Assembly: GCF_014058705.1 (NCBI RefSeq)
Contig: NZ_CP059692.1
Span: 2,299,001-2,363,000 of the forward strand
Direction of reading: 5' to 3'
Source: Aureimonas mangrovi
Lineage (GTDB): Bacteria > Pseudomonadota > Alphaproteobacteria > Rhizobiales > Rhizobiaceae
DNA length: 64,000 bases
The notes below the pieces were generated by a model. That model had not been told where the DNA came from. It ran no database searches and saw nothing but the letters and a program-made list of their open reading frames with translations. This document shows positions 22,049 to 29,362 of this stretch, piece by piece. The position numbers and the translations under genes were made by a program. Position 1 is the first letter of the stretch; every line of letters begins with the position of its first letter.

Positions 22049-22360
22049 TTAGGCTCCACGCCGCGCGCTTCCGACGGAACGCACCGCCGCCTCGGCCGGG
22101 TTGTCCGGCACGACAAAGCCGACGCGCACACGCCGGCTGCCACAGGTCGGGCAGCGCAAGCGCTCCTGCAGAAGCGACAGCGGGAAGTCCCTGCCCCGCG
22201 TCCAGATCAGCGTTTCGAGATCGACATCGTGCCGGCGCCCACACTCACGCACGCTCTTGAGCCCGTCGCGGGTGCCCCAGGCGCACGCGACCTTCAGCCG
22301 CCACCCGGCCGACCATGCTTCTCCAAGCGTCTCGATCATGCGAACATATGGAGAACGCAT
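22049..22360 (-). CDS. Hypothetical protein with C-terminal zinc ribbon
   Basis: This 103-residue protein has a CPTCGSRRVRVGF motif near residue 70, half of a zinc ribbon. It is preceded by a helical region containing CGRRHDVDLETLIWTRG, so a second Cys/His pair may come from there. It is the last prophage gene at the left end, beyond the lysis operon terminator, and probably has its own promoter. Similar small proteins are common in rhizobial genomes and prophages. Function is unknown. Confidence 0.6.
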   Translation of the reverse strand: MRSPYVRMIETLGEAWSAGWRLKVACAWGTRDGLKSVRECGRRHDVDLETLIWTRGRDFPLSLLQERLRCPTCGSRRVRVGFVVPDNPAEAAVRSVGSARRGA

Positions 22361-22385
22361 AGGCGATTTGGCAAGCGGTGCAGCG

Positions 22386-22772
22386 ATGGATGATGAGCGG
22401 CCGTTCCGCTTCAGATGGCGAGCTCGGGAGGGCTGGGGCGACGGCTATTTCGATGGCTGGCTTGCTGGCTGGCGGGTTGCGCAAATCACGCCACATACCA
22501 ACCGTGGGTACGACACGCGAAAGGCGTTCATGTGGAGCTTCCCGATCGCCTGCCATTGGAGGATCGATTGGCCGAAGACGTACCTGGGCGAGGGTGACGG
22601 GCCGAGGGAGGCCGCAAGAGACGCCGAGGCCGCCTTCCCCTCTTTCGTCCTGTCGCACCCCCGCTTCTCCATGCGCATCGAGGACGAGGTCGTGTTCCGC
22701 GGCGTTCTCGGCCTGCCCCTGCCGGAGATGTCGACGAGGGATCACGACCAGCAGAGGCCGTGGATCCGCTGA
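22386..22772 (+). CDS. Hypothetical aromatic-rich protein
   Basis: This 128-residue frame starts MDDERPFRFRW. It is unusually rich in Trp, Phe and Tyr in its first half (for example GWGDGYFDGWLAGWRV and HWRIDWPKTYLG), which argues for a folded domain over chance translation. It is divergent from 22049-22360, with only 25 bases between the two starts. No family was recognised. The overlapping minus-strand frame at 22245-22790 is judged a shadow. Confidence 0.5.
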   Translation: MDDERPFRFRWRAREGWGDGYFDGWLAGWRVAQITPHTNRGYDTRKAFMWSFPIACHWRIDWPKTYLGEGDGPREAARDAEAAFPSFVLSHPRFSMRIEDEVVFRGVLGLPLPEMSTRDHDQQRPWIR

Positions 22773-22819
22773 CCACGAAACTCCGAACACCAGATGCGCG
22801 ATCGGTCGGCTTGAAAACG

Positions 22820-22854
22820 AAAAAAGCCCGCCGCCTCCGTGGAGACGACGGGCT
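22820..22854 (-). terminator. Rho-independent terminator of the prophage late operon
   Basis: On the minus strand a 9-bp stem (AGCCCGTCG paired with CGGCGGGCT, one wobble) is followed by TTTTTTCG. It lies 52 bases after the stop of the last lysis-region gene and fits as the end of the late transcript. Confidence 0.85.
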
Positions 22855-22906
22855 GGGGATCACCATGACTGTCTATGCAATGCTGCGATAGGGCCGGTTG
22901 TTCCGC

Positions 22907-23242
22907 CTACCGCCCCATCGCCTTGACCATCGCGAGACGGTCGGTCGAGTCGCGCACGCGGTTCAGGGCGTGCCGGACCTCCTCCAGCTCTTCTGTCTGC
23001 GCCTCCATCGCCGCCGTCTGCGCCGTGAGCGCCAGAGTGTGACCGTGCATCTCCCCGGCCAACAACTTCACGCTCGAGCTATCGACGAGCGCGCCCGCGA
23101 TCTCGACCGAGCCAGCAGCTTCCTTCGGTGCCGGCGCCTGCTTCCCGCCCCGAAAGCCGAATGCGACGAGTATGCCTGTGATCAGGATGACGAGAGCGTT
23201 TGCGGCCTTTTCCAGATCAATGCCTGCCAGCCATTCCCACAT
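22907..23242 (-). CDS. Small phage membrane protein, lysis region
   Basis: This 111-residue protein starts MWEWLAGIDLEKAAN. One membrane helix (ALVILITGILVAFGF, residues ~16-30) is followed by a polar helical region with heptad-like EAQTEELEEVRHALNRVRDS. The topology, a short N-terminus then one helix then a coiled-coil-like tail, resembles Rz-type spanins or class III holins. Position next to holin-like and endolysin genes supports a lysis role, but identity is inferred. The start overlaps the upstream stop (TGATG). Confidence 0.6.
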   Translation of the reverse strand: MWEWLAGIDLEKAANALVILITGILVAFGFRGGKQAPAPKEAAGSVEIAGALVDSSSVKLLAGEMHGHTLALTAQTAAMEAQTEELEEVRHALNRVRDSTDRLAMVKAMGR

Positions 23243-23697
23243 CAGCCCCGCTCCGCTGCATTCTTGCCGATGTCCGAGAAGGACCGATAGGTGTTGGCGA
23301 ACTCGAGGATCACCATCGTCGACCAGGCGATGACGCCGGACGGCGCGCCCCCGGCCGAGACGTAAGCGACGAGGAAGCCAAGCGAGATCTGCGACCACAC
23401 GACGACCCCGACGAGCGAGGCGAAGCCCCGGATATGCGGCGAGAAGGCGAAGCCCTTGAATGTGCCGTTGATCGTCAGCGCCATGAGCCGGCAGAGGCCG
23501 GCCAGCGCCACGATCGCCGCCCATGTGTTCTGCGTCGCCCACGCCTCGAGGTAGGCATAGGACGGGCTCTTGCTGAACATCTCCGGGTCCACCTGGAAGG
23601 CGAGCCACAGGCCGAAGGACGGCCAGAGCATCATCCATTCCGAAAGCCGGATCTGGAAGTGATCCGCGACGCCGCGGTAGACGCGAAGTACGATCAT
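23242..23697 (-). CDS. Phage membrane protein, lysis region
   Basis: This 151-residue hydrophobic protein has about four membrane helices and starts MIVLRVYRGVADHFQIRLSEW. It contains the hydrophobic segment LVGVVVWSQISLGFLVAYV. It lies between the holin-like gene and a one-helix membrane protein, and is coupled to the latter by TGATG. Its role is unknown; it may take part in lysis or superinfection exclusion. Length and hydrophobicity do not match a classical small holin. Confidence 0.6.
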   Translation of the reverse strand: MIVLRVYRGVADHFQIRLSEWMMLWPSFGLWLAFQVDPEMFSKSPSYAYLEAWATQNTWAAIVALAGLCRLMALTINGTFKGFAFSPHIRGFASLVGVVVWSQISLGFLVAYVSAGGAPSGVIAWSTMVILEFANTYRSFSDIGKNAAERG

Positions 23698-23700
23698 CGA

Positions 23701-24063
23701 TCAGGCGCCGATCGGCTTCTTCGCGATGTATCGGCCATACAGCGTCAGACCGAAACCGAAGAGCTGGCCGCCCGACGTCAGCGCATCGACGATCTCGACC
23801 GTCTGCGCCGCGTCGAAGAGTTCGCCGGTCACGGGCTTCACCAGCGTGCAGACGGCGGCGACGAGGACACCCCATGTCACGCGCGAGCGATACCACGCCT
23901 CGTTATTCGTCAGGTGGTCGACGATCGGCGTGAGCTCCGCAGCGACGCGGTTGGCGACTGGGGCGATGGCCGGGTAGTCGATCTGGATCGAGGGCGACGA
24001 TGCGGCCTTCTGCACGCCGTCCATCGCGGCTTGGAGGACGATGCTGCGGGTGTTCTTGGGCAT
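23701..24063 (-). CDS. Putative holin
   Basis: This 120-residue protein has a polar N-terminal half containing AAELTPIVDHLTNNEAWYRSRVTWGVLVAAVCTLV, then a second hydrophobic segment QLFGFGLTLYGRYIAKK. The pattern NNEAWYRSRVTWG before a helix is reminiscent of holin-like proteins of alphaproteobacterial phages. It follows the endolysin by 44 bases and has a GGAGAAG ribosome site. Assignment is by position and topology. Confidence 0.6.
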   Translation of the reverse strand: MPKNTRSIVLQAAMDGVQKAASSPSIQIDYPAIAPVANRVAAELTPIVDHLTNNEAWYRSRVTWGVLVAAVCTLVKPVTGELFDAAQTVEIVDALTSGGQLFGFGLTLYGRYIAKKPIGA

Positions 24064-24107
24064 GGCTTCTCCTTCGGCCGTGCGGCCGTTTCTGGCAGGT
24101 TTCAGGG

Positions 24108-24881
24108 TCAGGCGAGTGCGACGTAGCGGGCGGCCACGAAGCCGCGATAGCCGGCGGGCGATCGCACCTCGTACCAGCCGCGATCATGGTCGAGGATGTC
24201 GACGGCCGTGCCGCGCGGCAGGCTTCCGGTGATCTCGCCATCCGGCGCGCGGCGGAAGTTCAGGCTGGTCGCCGTGACGACGCCCGACATCTCCATCATC
24301 TTCGGCGGCGGCGCCTTGCCGTTCTCGGGCTCGACGAGCTTCGGCGCACTCGGCCCCTTCCCGTCGAGGACGGCAGAGACGTCGCGACGCAGACGGTCGC
24401 CGACGACCTTCGCGCCGAAGACGGAAGCATCGAACGCCAGGCGCGCGATGTCCCACTTGCCGCGCTGCGCGATGCCAAGCGTCGCCTGCACCTCCGCATG
24501 CGTCAGCACCGTCTTCGGCGAGACCTTGATGCCGTACCGCCGGCAGAGTTCGGCGACGATCTCGACACCGGCGCGCCACTGCGCCTCGGTCATCGGATAG
24601 GAGCCCGCGCGGAACGGGTTCTCCTGCGCGCCCGCCATGCAGGCGAGCGACACACCGATCGCGCCGGCGTTGGCGCCAAGCGTGTGAGCGGCGTAGTTGC
24701 CGCGGATCGGCTTCTGGTTGGCCGTGACGGGCAGATCGCCTCGCACGAGATTGCCGTCGCCCTCGACGATGAAGTGATAGTGGCGGCGGTCGAGGACGCT
24801 GGCGGTCAGCGCGCCACCAGTCCAGTGCAGATGGACGCGGTCCATCACCGCGGCGGGAAGCCACGAGGCCGGGATAGGCAT
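24108..24881 (-). CDS. Endolysin: N-acetylmuramoyl-L-alanine amidase with C-terminal SH3 domain
   Basis: This 257-residue protein has an N-terminal amidase_2/PGRP-type domain, with histidines in VHLHWTGG and RRHYHFIVEGDG and LTHAEVQ. A bacterial SH3 domain follows from about residue 196 (ATSLNFRRAPDG, RGWYEVRSPAGYRGFVAARYV). It cleaves the amide between MurNAc and the stem peptide during lysis. The start is placed at 24881 (MPIPASWLPA), with GGAG eight bases upstream. The earlier ATG at 24899 directly abuts the terminator T-run and has no ribosome site. Confidence 0.9.
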   Translation of the reverse strand: MPIPASWLPAAVMDRVHLHWTGGALTASVLDRRHYHFIVEGDGNLVRGDLPVTANQKPIRGNYAAHTLGANAGAIGVSLACMAGAQENPFRAGSYPMTEAQWRAGVEIVAELCRRYGIKVSPKTVLTHAEVQATLGIAQRGKWDIARLAFDASVFGAKVVGDRLRRDVSAVLDGKGPSAPKLVEPENGKAPPPKMMEMSGVVTATSLNFRRAPDGEITGSLPRGTAVDILDHDRGWYEVRSPAGYRGFVAARYVALA

Positions 24882-24900
24882 GACGATGTCTCCGGACATG

Positions 24901-24922
24901 AAAAAGGCGCCTCGCGGGCGCC
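24901..24922 (-). terminator. Rho-independent terminator directly upstream of endolysin
   Basis: On the minus strand a perfect 6-bp stem GGCGCC/GGCGCC with a 5-base loop is followed by TTTTTC. It lies within the late operon, between gene 24951-25388 and the endolysin, so lysis gene expression would need read-through or antitermination. Confidence 0.85.
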
Positions 24923-24950
24923 GGTGTCGGTCAGGTTGTGGGGGCGGCCG

Positions 24951-25388
24951 TCAGGCGGTCGGGTGATCCGGGAAGAAGCCCTTGCCGACCTCCTCGCCGA
25001 AGACGTGGACGAACAGCGCCTGCACAGTCGGCCAGGCGTCATCGGTGCTGGCGAAGGTCGAGCCGTTGTTCCAGGTCACGCGCTGGCGAGCCGGCGCCGT
25101 GCGGAAGCGCTCGTCCCAGAGTTCGAACTGATCGTCAGTGAAGCTGTTGATGACGGCCATGCGCTCGCGCATATGCGGCTGCACAGGTTCAGGGTCCGGC
25201 AGCATGTCGTCCGGCAGCGGCGGGATGTCGCCCTCGGCGATCCGCGCCTCGACCAGCTCGCGCAGATCTGCCGGCGCGTAGGGATCGTCGGAGCGGTAGG
25301 TGTAGGGCACGATGTCGCCGCCTTCCACCAACCGCACGCGCAAGACGTAGTAATCTTCGTGGGCGTAGATTTCGAGGAGTTCCATCAT
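24951..25388 (-). CDS. Hypothetical phage protein downstream of tail fibre
   Basis: This protein is 145 residues from ATG 25388 (MMELLEIYAHEDYYVLRVRL). It has an acidic N-terminal half and a compact C-terminal half with EEVGKGFFPDH. The start overlaps the tail fibre stop and follows AGAGG. No family was recognised. Its position directly after a tail fibre suggests a fibre assembly or host-range accessory role, as many such genes have. That is inference only. Confidence 0.65.
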   Translation of the reverse strand: MMELLEIYAHEDYYVLRVRLVEGGDIVPYTYRSDDPYAPADLRELVEARIAEGDIPPLPDDMLPDPEPVQPHMRERMAVINSFTDDQFELWDERFRTAPARQRVTWNNGSTFASTDDAWPTVQALFVHVFGEEVGKGFFPDHPTA

Positions 25389-26710
25389 GCGATCCTCTGA
25401 CACAGGTAAACAGGGCTGGCGCTATTAGGTGACAGAAAGCCGGTCAGCCCGAGAACGACCCATGTCCCCGCCAAAGGTACGGGACCGTTGACTTGGTAGT
25501 AGGCTCCAGTCCCCGCCCCCTTCCCCATCGAAATGTACTGACGAATGGTCAGACCGCCTGGCGAGTGGAGTGCAATAAGAACCGTCCCAATCGGAAAGCT
25601 GGTCACGTCCGGATTGTTGGAGGTTTCAGGATACGGCATCTTCGCATCGACTTCGGACTTGTAAGCCAGCCGTGCCGCCGCACTGTTATCGACGCTGAAG
25701 ACCAGATGCGAGTTGTCCCAGCCGAACGCAATGCGGCCCCCGGATACATCGCGAACAGGGATGTAACCGATAGCGGTCTGAAGGTAGATGACGTCCCCGT
25801 CAGTGTGCGCGAAGTACGGCAGCCCCTTGTTGCCGCTCGCGAACCCTGCGACCGTCGCTGCCGCTCCTGTGAGCTTCGACACGGGGTTGAAGTTGCCCGA
25901 GTGCCAAATCACTTGCTCGCCGTCTGCGGTCCCGAGCGTGTAGCTGGCGCCGTTCCAATAGATGTATCGGCTGTCGGCGTCGTTCAGGAACACAGCGCCG
26001 GTAGTGCCGCGAGACGCACGAACATCGCCGGCAAACAGCTTGCCGCGCGCGATGTCGATGTTGCCGCCTGCGGTCTGGATGCTTTTCCCATGCGTGCGCA
26101 GCCCGCCCCCGGCAGGGATGGTGATCTCTGCCGCCCCGGTTCCGTTGTCTGCCAGGACCATGTCGCCGTTCGATCCGAGCGACCAGCGGGACGTCTTCAC
26201 GCCGGGGCGATGGAAGATGAGCGAGACCGTCCCCTCATTGGAAATGGTCACACTGGTGGCGACCGTCAGAGCGCCGATGTTGCCGCCGGCGCGATCCATC
26301 TTGGCGGCCAGCGCAGCATTGACGTTCTCACGCAGCGCAATCGGAAAGCGCGAGATGTCGACGGTGACGACGATCTCGGACCCGTCCCATTCCATGCTGA
26401 GGCGACCGGGCGACAGGGACCGAACATAGTTGTTCGGGTTGAATGTCGCCGCCGCCTCCGCGCTCGCGGCTGCGGCAGCCCGGTCCTCGCCCGTCTGACG
26501 GCGATCGTCGGACGTCGCCTGTCGCAACTGCCAGACCTCGTCGGCGGTCGTGGCGACGAAGGTGCCGACGACGCTGAAGTCCTGCAGCGCCTTCGGGAAC
26601 ACCTGCCGGTGGCCGCCATTGCCGAGGCCGAACGGGTTCGCCGTCGCATCGTAGAACTCGCCGTTGACGCGCGAGAGCCGATCCAGCTCGGCAGTCGGTT
26701 TCGTGGCCAT
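25385..26710 (-). CDS. Tail fibre protein
   Basis: This 441-residue protein begins MATKPTAELDRLSRVNGEFYDA. A short alanine-rich segment follows (AAAAASAEAAATF). A long beta-rich, Gly/Asn/Ser-rich shaft contains repeats of the type found in phage fibres (LFHRPGVKTSRWSLGSNGDMVL, DGEQVIWHSGNFNP). The C-terminal region (IGTVLIALHSPGG onwards) resembles receptor-binding tips. The start at 26710 lies two bases after the upstream stop. The gene lies at the distal end of the tail operon, as expected. No reverse transcriptase or variable repeat of a diversity-generating element was seen. Confidence 0.85.
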   Translation of the reverse strand: MATKPTAELDRLSRVNGEFYDATANPFGLGNGGHRQVFPKALQDFSVVGTFVATTADEVWQLRQATSDDRRQTGEDRAAAAASAEAAATFNPNNYVRSLSPGRLSMEWDGSEIVVTVDISRFPIALRENVNAALAAKMDRAGGNIGALTVATSVTISNEGTVSLIFHRPGVKTSRWSLGSNGDMVLADNGTGAAEITIPAGGGLRTHGKSIQTAGGNIDIARGKLFAGDVRASRGTTGAVFLNDADSRYIYWNGASYTLGTADGEQVIWHSGNFNPVSKLTGAAATVAGFASGNKGLPYFAHTDGDVIYLQTAIGYIPVRDVSGGRIAFGWDNSHLVFSVDNSAAARLAYKSEVDAKMPYPETSNNPDVTSFPIGTVLIALHSPGGLTIRQYISMGKGAGTGAYYQVNGPVPLAGTWVVLGLTGFLSPNSASPVYLCQRIA

Positions 26711-26711
26711 G

Positions 26712-27602
26712 TCAGCGAAGCTCCTCAATCTCGAAAGCCATTGAATGGGCCGAGCCGCCGTCCATCCATGTCACCTGCTCGAGCGGCGAGAGCTGGCGCA
26801 GACTGCCCATGAAGTTGCGGCGAAGGCCCTGGTAGAGGTCGGTCGGGTCCGGGATCACCATCAGCTCGCCGTGGATGCCGGCGCGCCGCACGATCTCCTG
26901 AAAGGTGCCGAAGGCTTCCTCGTCGTTCATGTGCTCGAGCGTGAAGCGGAACACGCGCACAGGCTCGCGGACGTCGAAGAACTTCGCCCCGCCGAGCGCC
27001 CGCTCGACCTGCGTGCCGGTCTCGTAGGCGGCGCCCGCCCCCCAGGAATAGTTGATGCGCGGCTGCACGCCTTCGCCGATGAAGACGCGGCCGATCTGGA
27101 TGAAGCCCGCCGGGTTGCGCGCGTCCTGAACCGATAGGCGCCAGAAGCGCGCGAACACCGGAGCATCGAGCACATGCACCGAGACGGCGGTGAAGCCCTC
27201 GACCTGCTCACGGCTATAGGTGCCGTACCAGTAGTTGTCGGACTCCCACTCCAGCTCTTCGATCATCCACGGCGCGCCGATCAGGCCGCCCCAGACGTCG
27301 CGATACCCCGTGTCGTGGACGAGGGTCCGGAAGTCGGAGAACTGCGAGGCCTCGATGCGCAGGCGCCCCTGCAGGGTGATCGTGTGAGCGATGAGCCCGA
27401 GGATGCGGATGGACTTCGGGTCGCCGAGGTCGAGCACCATCTGCGTCGCGCTCTCGGCAGCGCTCGTCGATCGCGCGACGCGGCTGAACAGGCGGTTGCG
27501 CAGATTGGCAAGCGGCAGGCTCTCCACCCATGCGCCGCCCGTGATCTCGCACTGGTCGATCCGGTTCGGAAAGCCCAGCATGATGTTGTGCGCTCGCGCC
27601 AT
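26712..27602 (-). CDS. Phage tail tip protein, uncharacterised
   Basis: This 296-residue protein starts MARAHNIMLGFPNRIDQCEITGG. It has discoidin-like beta-rich sequence (ATQMVLDLGDPKSIRILGLIAHTITLQGRLRIEAS) in its first third, which may be a carbohydrate-binding fold. The rest has mixed composition with an EEAFGTFQEIVRRAGIHGELMVIPDP segment typical of tail-tip proteins of rhizobial siphophages. It sits between the tail hub and the fibre. The exact role is not known. Confidence 0.7.
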   Translation of the reverse strand: MARAHNIMLGFPNRIDQCEITGGAWVESLPLANLRNRLFSRVARSTSAAESATQMVLDLGDPKSIRILGLIAHTITLQGRLRIEASQFSDFRTLVHDTGYRDVWGGLIGAPWMIEELEWESDNYWYGTYSREQVEGFTAVSVHVLDAPVFARFWRLSVQDARNPAGFIQIGRVFIGEGVQPRINYSWGAGAAYETGTQVERALGGAKFFDVREPVRVFRFTLEHMNDEEAFGTFQEIVRRAGIHGELMVIPDPTDLYQGLRRNFMGSLRQLSPLEQVTWMDGGSAHSMAFEIEELR

Positions 27603-27605
27603 GTC

Positions 27606-29162
27606 TTACCCGTAGAGATCGAGGACGGTCGTTCCCGTCACCAGCGTGACGTCCTCGCCGAGGACGACGAAGGGCTTGCCGCCGGCGAGGTCGAAGCGGT
27701 CGACGGCGAGCGTGACGACGTCGCCGAGATCGATGTCTGGCAGCTCGGCGCGCGGCACCGGCACGCGGTAGCGGTCGCGCCGCACGCCGTAGATGCCGAG
27801 CCGCCGCTGTGCTTCTGCCTGCGCATCGGCGAGGTTGACGAAGGCGCTGTCGAAGCTCGGCTCGGTCGCGAGGAGATGGCGCTCGCGGACTGCGGCATCC
27901 TCGGCCAGCGCGTTGCGATACTCCTCGGCGGCGAACGCCTTCATCGCCGCCGTTGCCGCGGTGGCGTCAAGCGTCGCCTTGGACTGGATCGTCCAGTTGC
28001 GGGCGTAGCGCATCGTCACCTTGGCCGCCGGCACGCCGGAGCCGTCATCCGCTGTCGCCAGTCGCTCGATGCCGTCACCGCGATCAAGCACCAGGGCACG
28101 ATCGAGGACGGGGGCATCGGCGTCGAACACCGGCGCGTCGAGGCGGCGCACACGGAAGCGGCCGAGACGATCGGGCACGATCCACGCGCCGACACTGGCG
28201 AGGACCGACGAAAGGACGGCCGAGACGTCGCGGCGGTCGAGCCCTGTCCACGTCCCGACCTCGGCGGGGTTCACCGCATGCAGGGTGTCGAAGTCGGACG
28301 CGACGAAGTCAGCGCCTGCAACGAAGCCCGCCGCCTCGAGAATGCGTCGGGAAACGAGCGCCGCCGAACGCTGGCCCGCCGCCCCCTCTGTCACGTCGAC
28401 AGTGAGGTCTCCGCTCGGCACCGAACCCGTGCGCAGGAGCCCGAGCGACAGGCACGTTCCGTAGCGCCCGGCCGGGATCGCCGCGGCGCGCAAGGTGGCG
28501 ATGCTGGCATAGTCCGCCTGGAAGCTGATCGGCACGCCATTGTCGCGCACCGCCTCGACCGAGGCGAGCGGTCGCGAGGAGGCCTGCCAGATGAGATCGA
28601 AGCGGTTGGCGAGGATCGGCGAGACGTTCAGCACCCTGCCCCACAGCGTCGGCTTGGGCTTGTCCTTCAGGTCGTCCTCTGCACCCTCGGCCTCGTCCAT
28701 GCCGCCGGCGACCGTCGTGCCGGCATAGACCACCTTCTGCAGCGGCTCGTTCAGCGCCGCCATGCGGTCGCGCAGGCGCACCGTCGCGCGCCGCCAGCCG
28801 AACTCCATCTGCTGCATCGTGCCGGCCAGCACGCCGACACGCGAGGCGAAGGGCGAACGCTCGTCGGCCAGCGCCGTGATGCGCAGCGCCCGCCCATCGA
28901 CGGCGTAGCGTGCCATCCGGTCGATGCCGCCGTCCGCGTTCGCCAGCTCGATCAAGCCGAAACCGGCCGAGGCCGCACCGTTCGTGCGCCCGGCTTCGAA
29001 CACCGACCGCTGGAAGTTGCCGGGGTCCTGCACCCGCTCCTCAAAATGCGTGTGCGCGGGCGTGTCGTTCGGCCCGGTCGTGTAGCCCTGCGTGGCGAAG
29101 CGTTCGACCACGACGGCGCCGGCCAGCGGATCGTAGGCCTCGATCTCGACGAGATAGATCAC
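27606..29162 (-). CDS. Tail hub / baseplate-like protein
   Basis: This 518-residue protein starts MIYLVEIEAYDPLAGAVVVERFATQGY, the usual opening of tail-hub proteins that follow a tape measure in alphaproteobacterial siphophages. The middle holds beta-rich domains. The C-terminal part contains KVTMRYARNWTIQSKATLD and PDIDLGDVVTLAVDRFDL, typical of hub proteins. It lies between the tape measure and tail-tip genes. Family assignment is by architecture and context. Confidence 0.75.
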   Translation of the reverse strand: MIYLVEIEAYDPLAGAVVVERFATQGYTTGPNDTPAHTHFEERVQDPGNFQRSVFEAGRTNGAASAGFGLIELANADGGIDRMARYAVDGRALRITALADERSPFASRVGVLAGTMQQMEFGWRRATVRLRDRMAALNEPLQKVVYAGTTVAGGMDEAEGAEDDLKDKPKPTLWGRVLNVSPILANRFDLIWQASSRPLASVEAVRDNGVPISFQADYASIATLRAAAIPAGRYGTCLSLGLLRTGSVPSGDLTVDVTEGAAGQRSAALVSRRILEAAGFVAGADFVASDFDTLHAVNPAEVGTWTGLDRRDVSAVLSSVLASVGAWIVPDRLGRFRVRRLDAPVFDADAPVLDRALVLDRGDGIERLATADDGSGVPAAKVTMRYARNWTIQSKATLDATAATAAMKAFAAEEYRNALAEDAAVRERHLLATEPSFDSAFVNLADAQAEAQRRLGIYGVRRDRYRVPVPRAELPDIDLGDVVTLAVDRFDLAGGKPFVVLGEDVTLVTGTTVLDLYG

Positions 29163-29164
29163 CG

Positions 29165-29362
29165 TCAGAAAGCTCCTCGCCGCTTATGGGACAGAGCCGC
29201 AATAGCAACGGCCCGTCTTAGTTCGCGGATTTCGGCGCGCAGACCCCGCAGTTCCTGAAGGATGGCATCGTCACCCATCCCAGCGCAGTCGCCGAGCGCC
29301 GACGCGAGATTCGTGCGGTGCCCCGGCTCACAGCTTTCAGGTCCGATGTTCTGATCGGTCAC
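29165..29362 (-). CDS. Small hypothetical protein after tape measure
   Basis: This 65-residue protein starts at GTG 29362, overlapping the tape measure stop (GTGA). It ends with an amphipathic helix (LQELRGLRAEIRELRRAVAIAAL), probably a coiled coil. The arrangement suggests translational coupling to the tape measure. Function is unknown. Confidence 0.6.
   Translation of the reverse strand: MTDQNIGPESCEPGHRTNLASALGDCAGMGDDAILQELRGLRAEIRELRRAVAIAALSHKRRGAF

Noticed and set aside
22245-22790. Minus-strand 181-codon frame opposite 22386-22772
   Set aside because: It overlaps the start of the better-supported zinc-ribbon gene and the plus-strand aromatic-rich frame, and its own composition is Arg/Ala/Pro-rich noise.
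25385-26710. Diversity-generating retroelement target in the tail fibre
   Set aside because: No reverse transcriptase or template repeat was found near the fibre gene.
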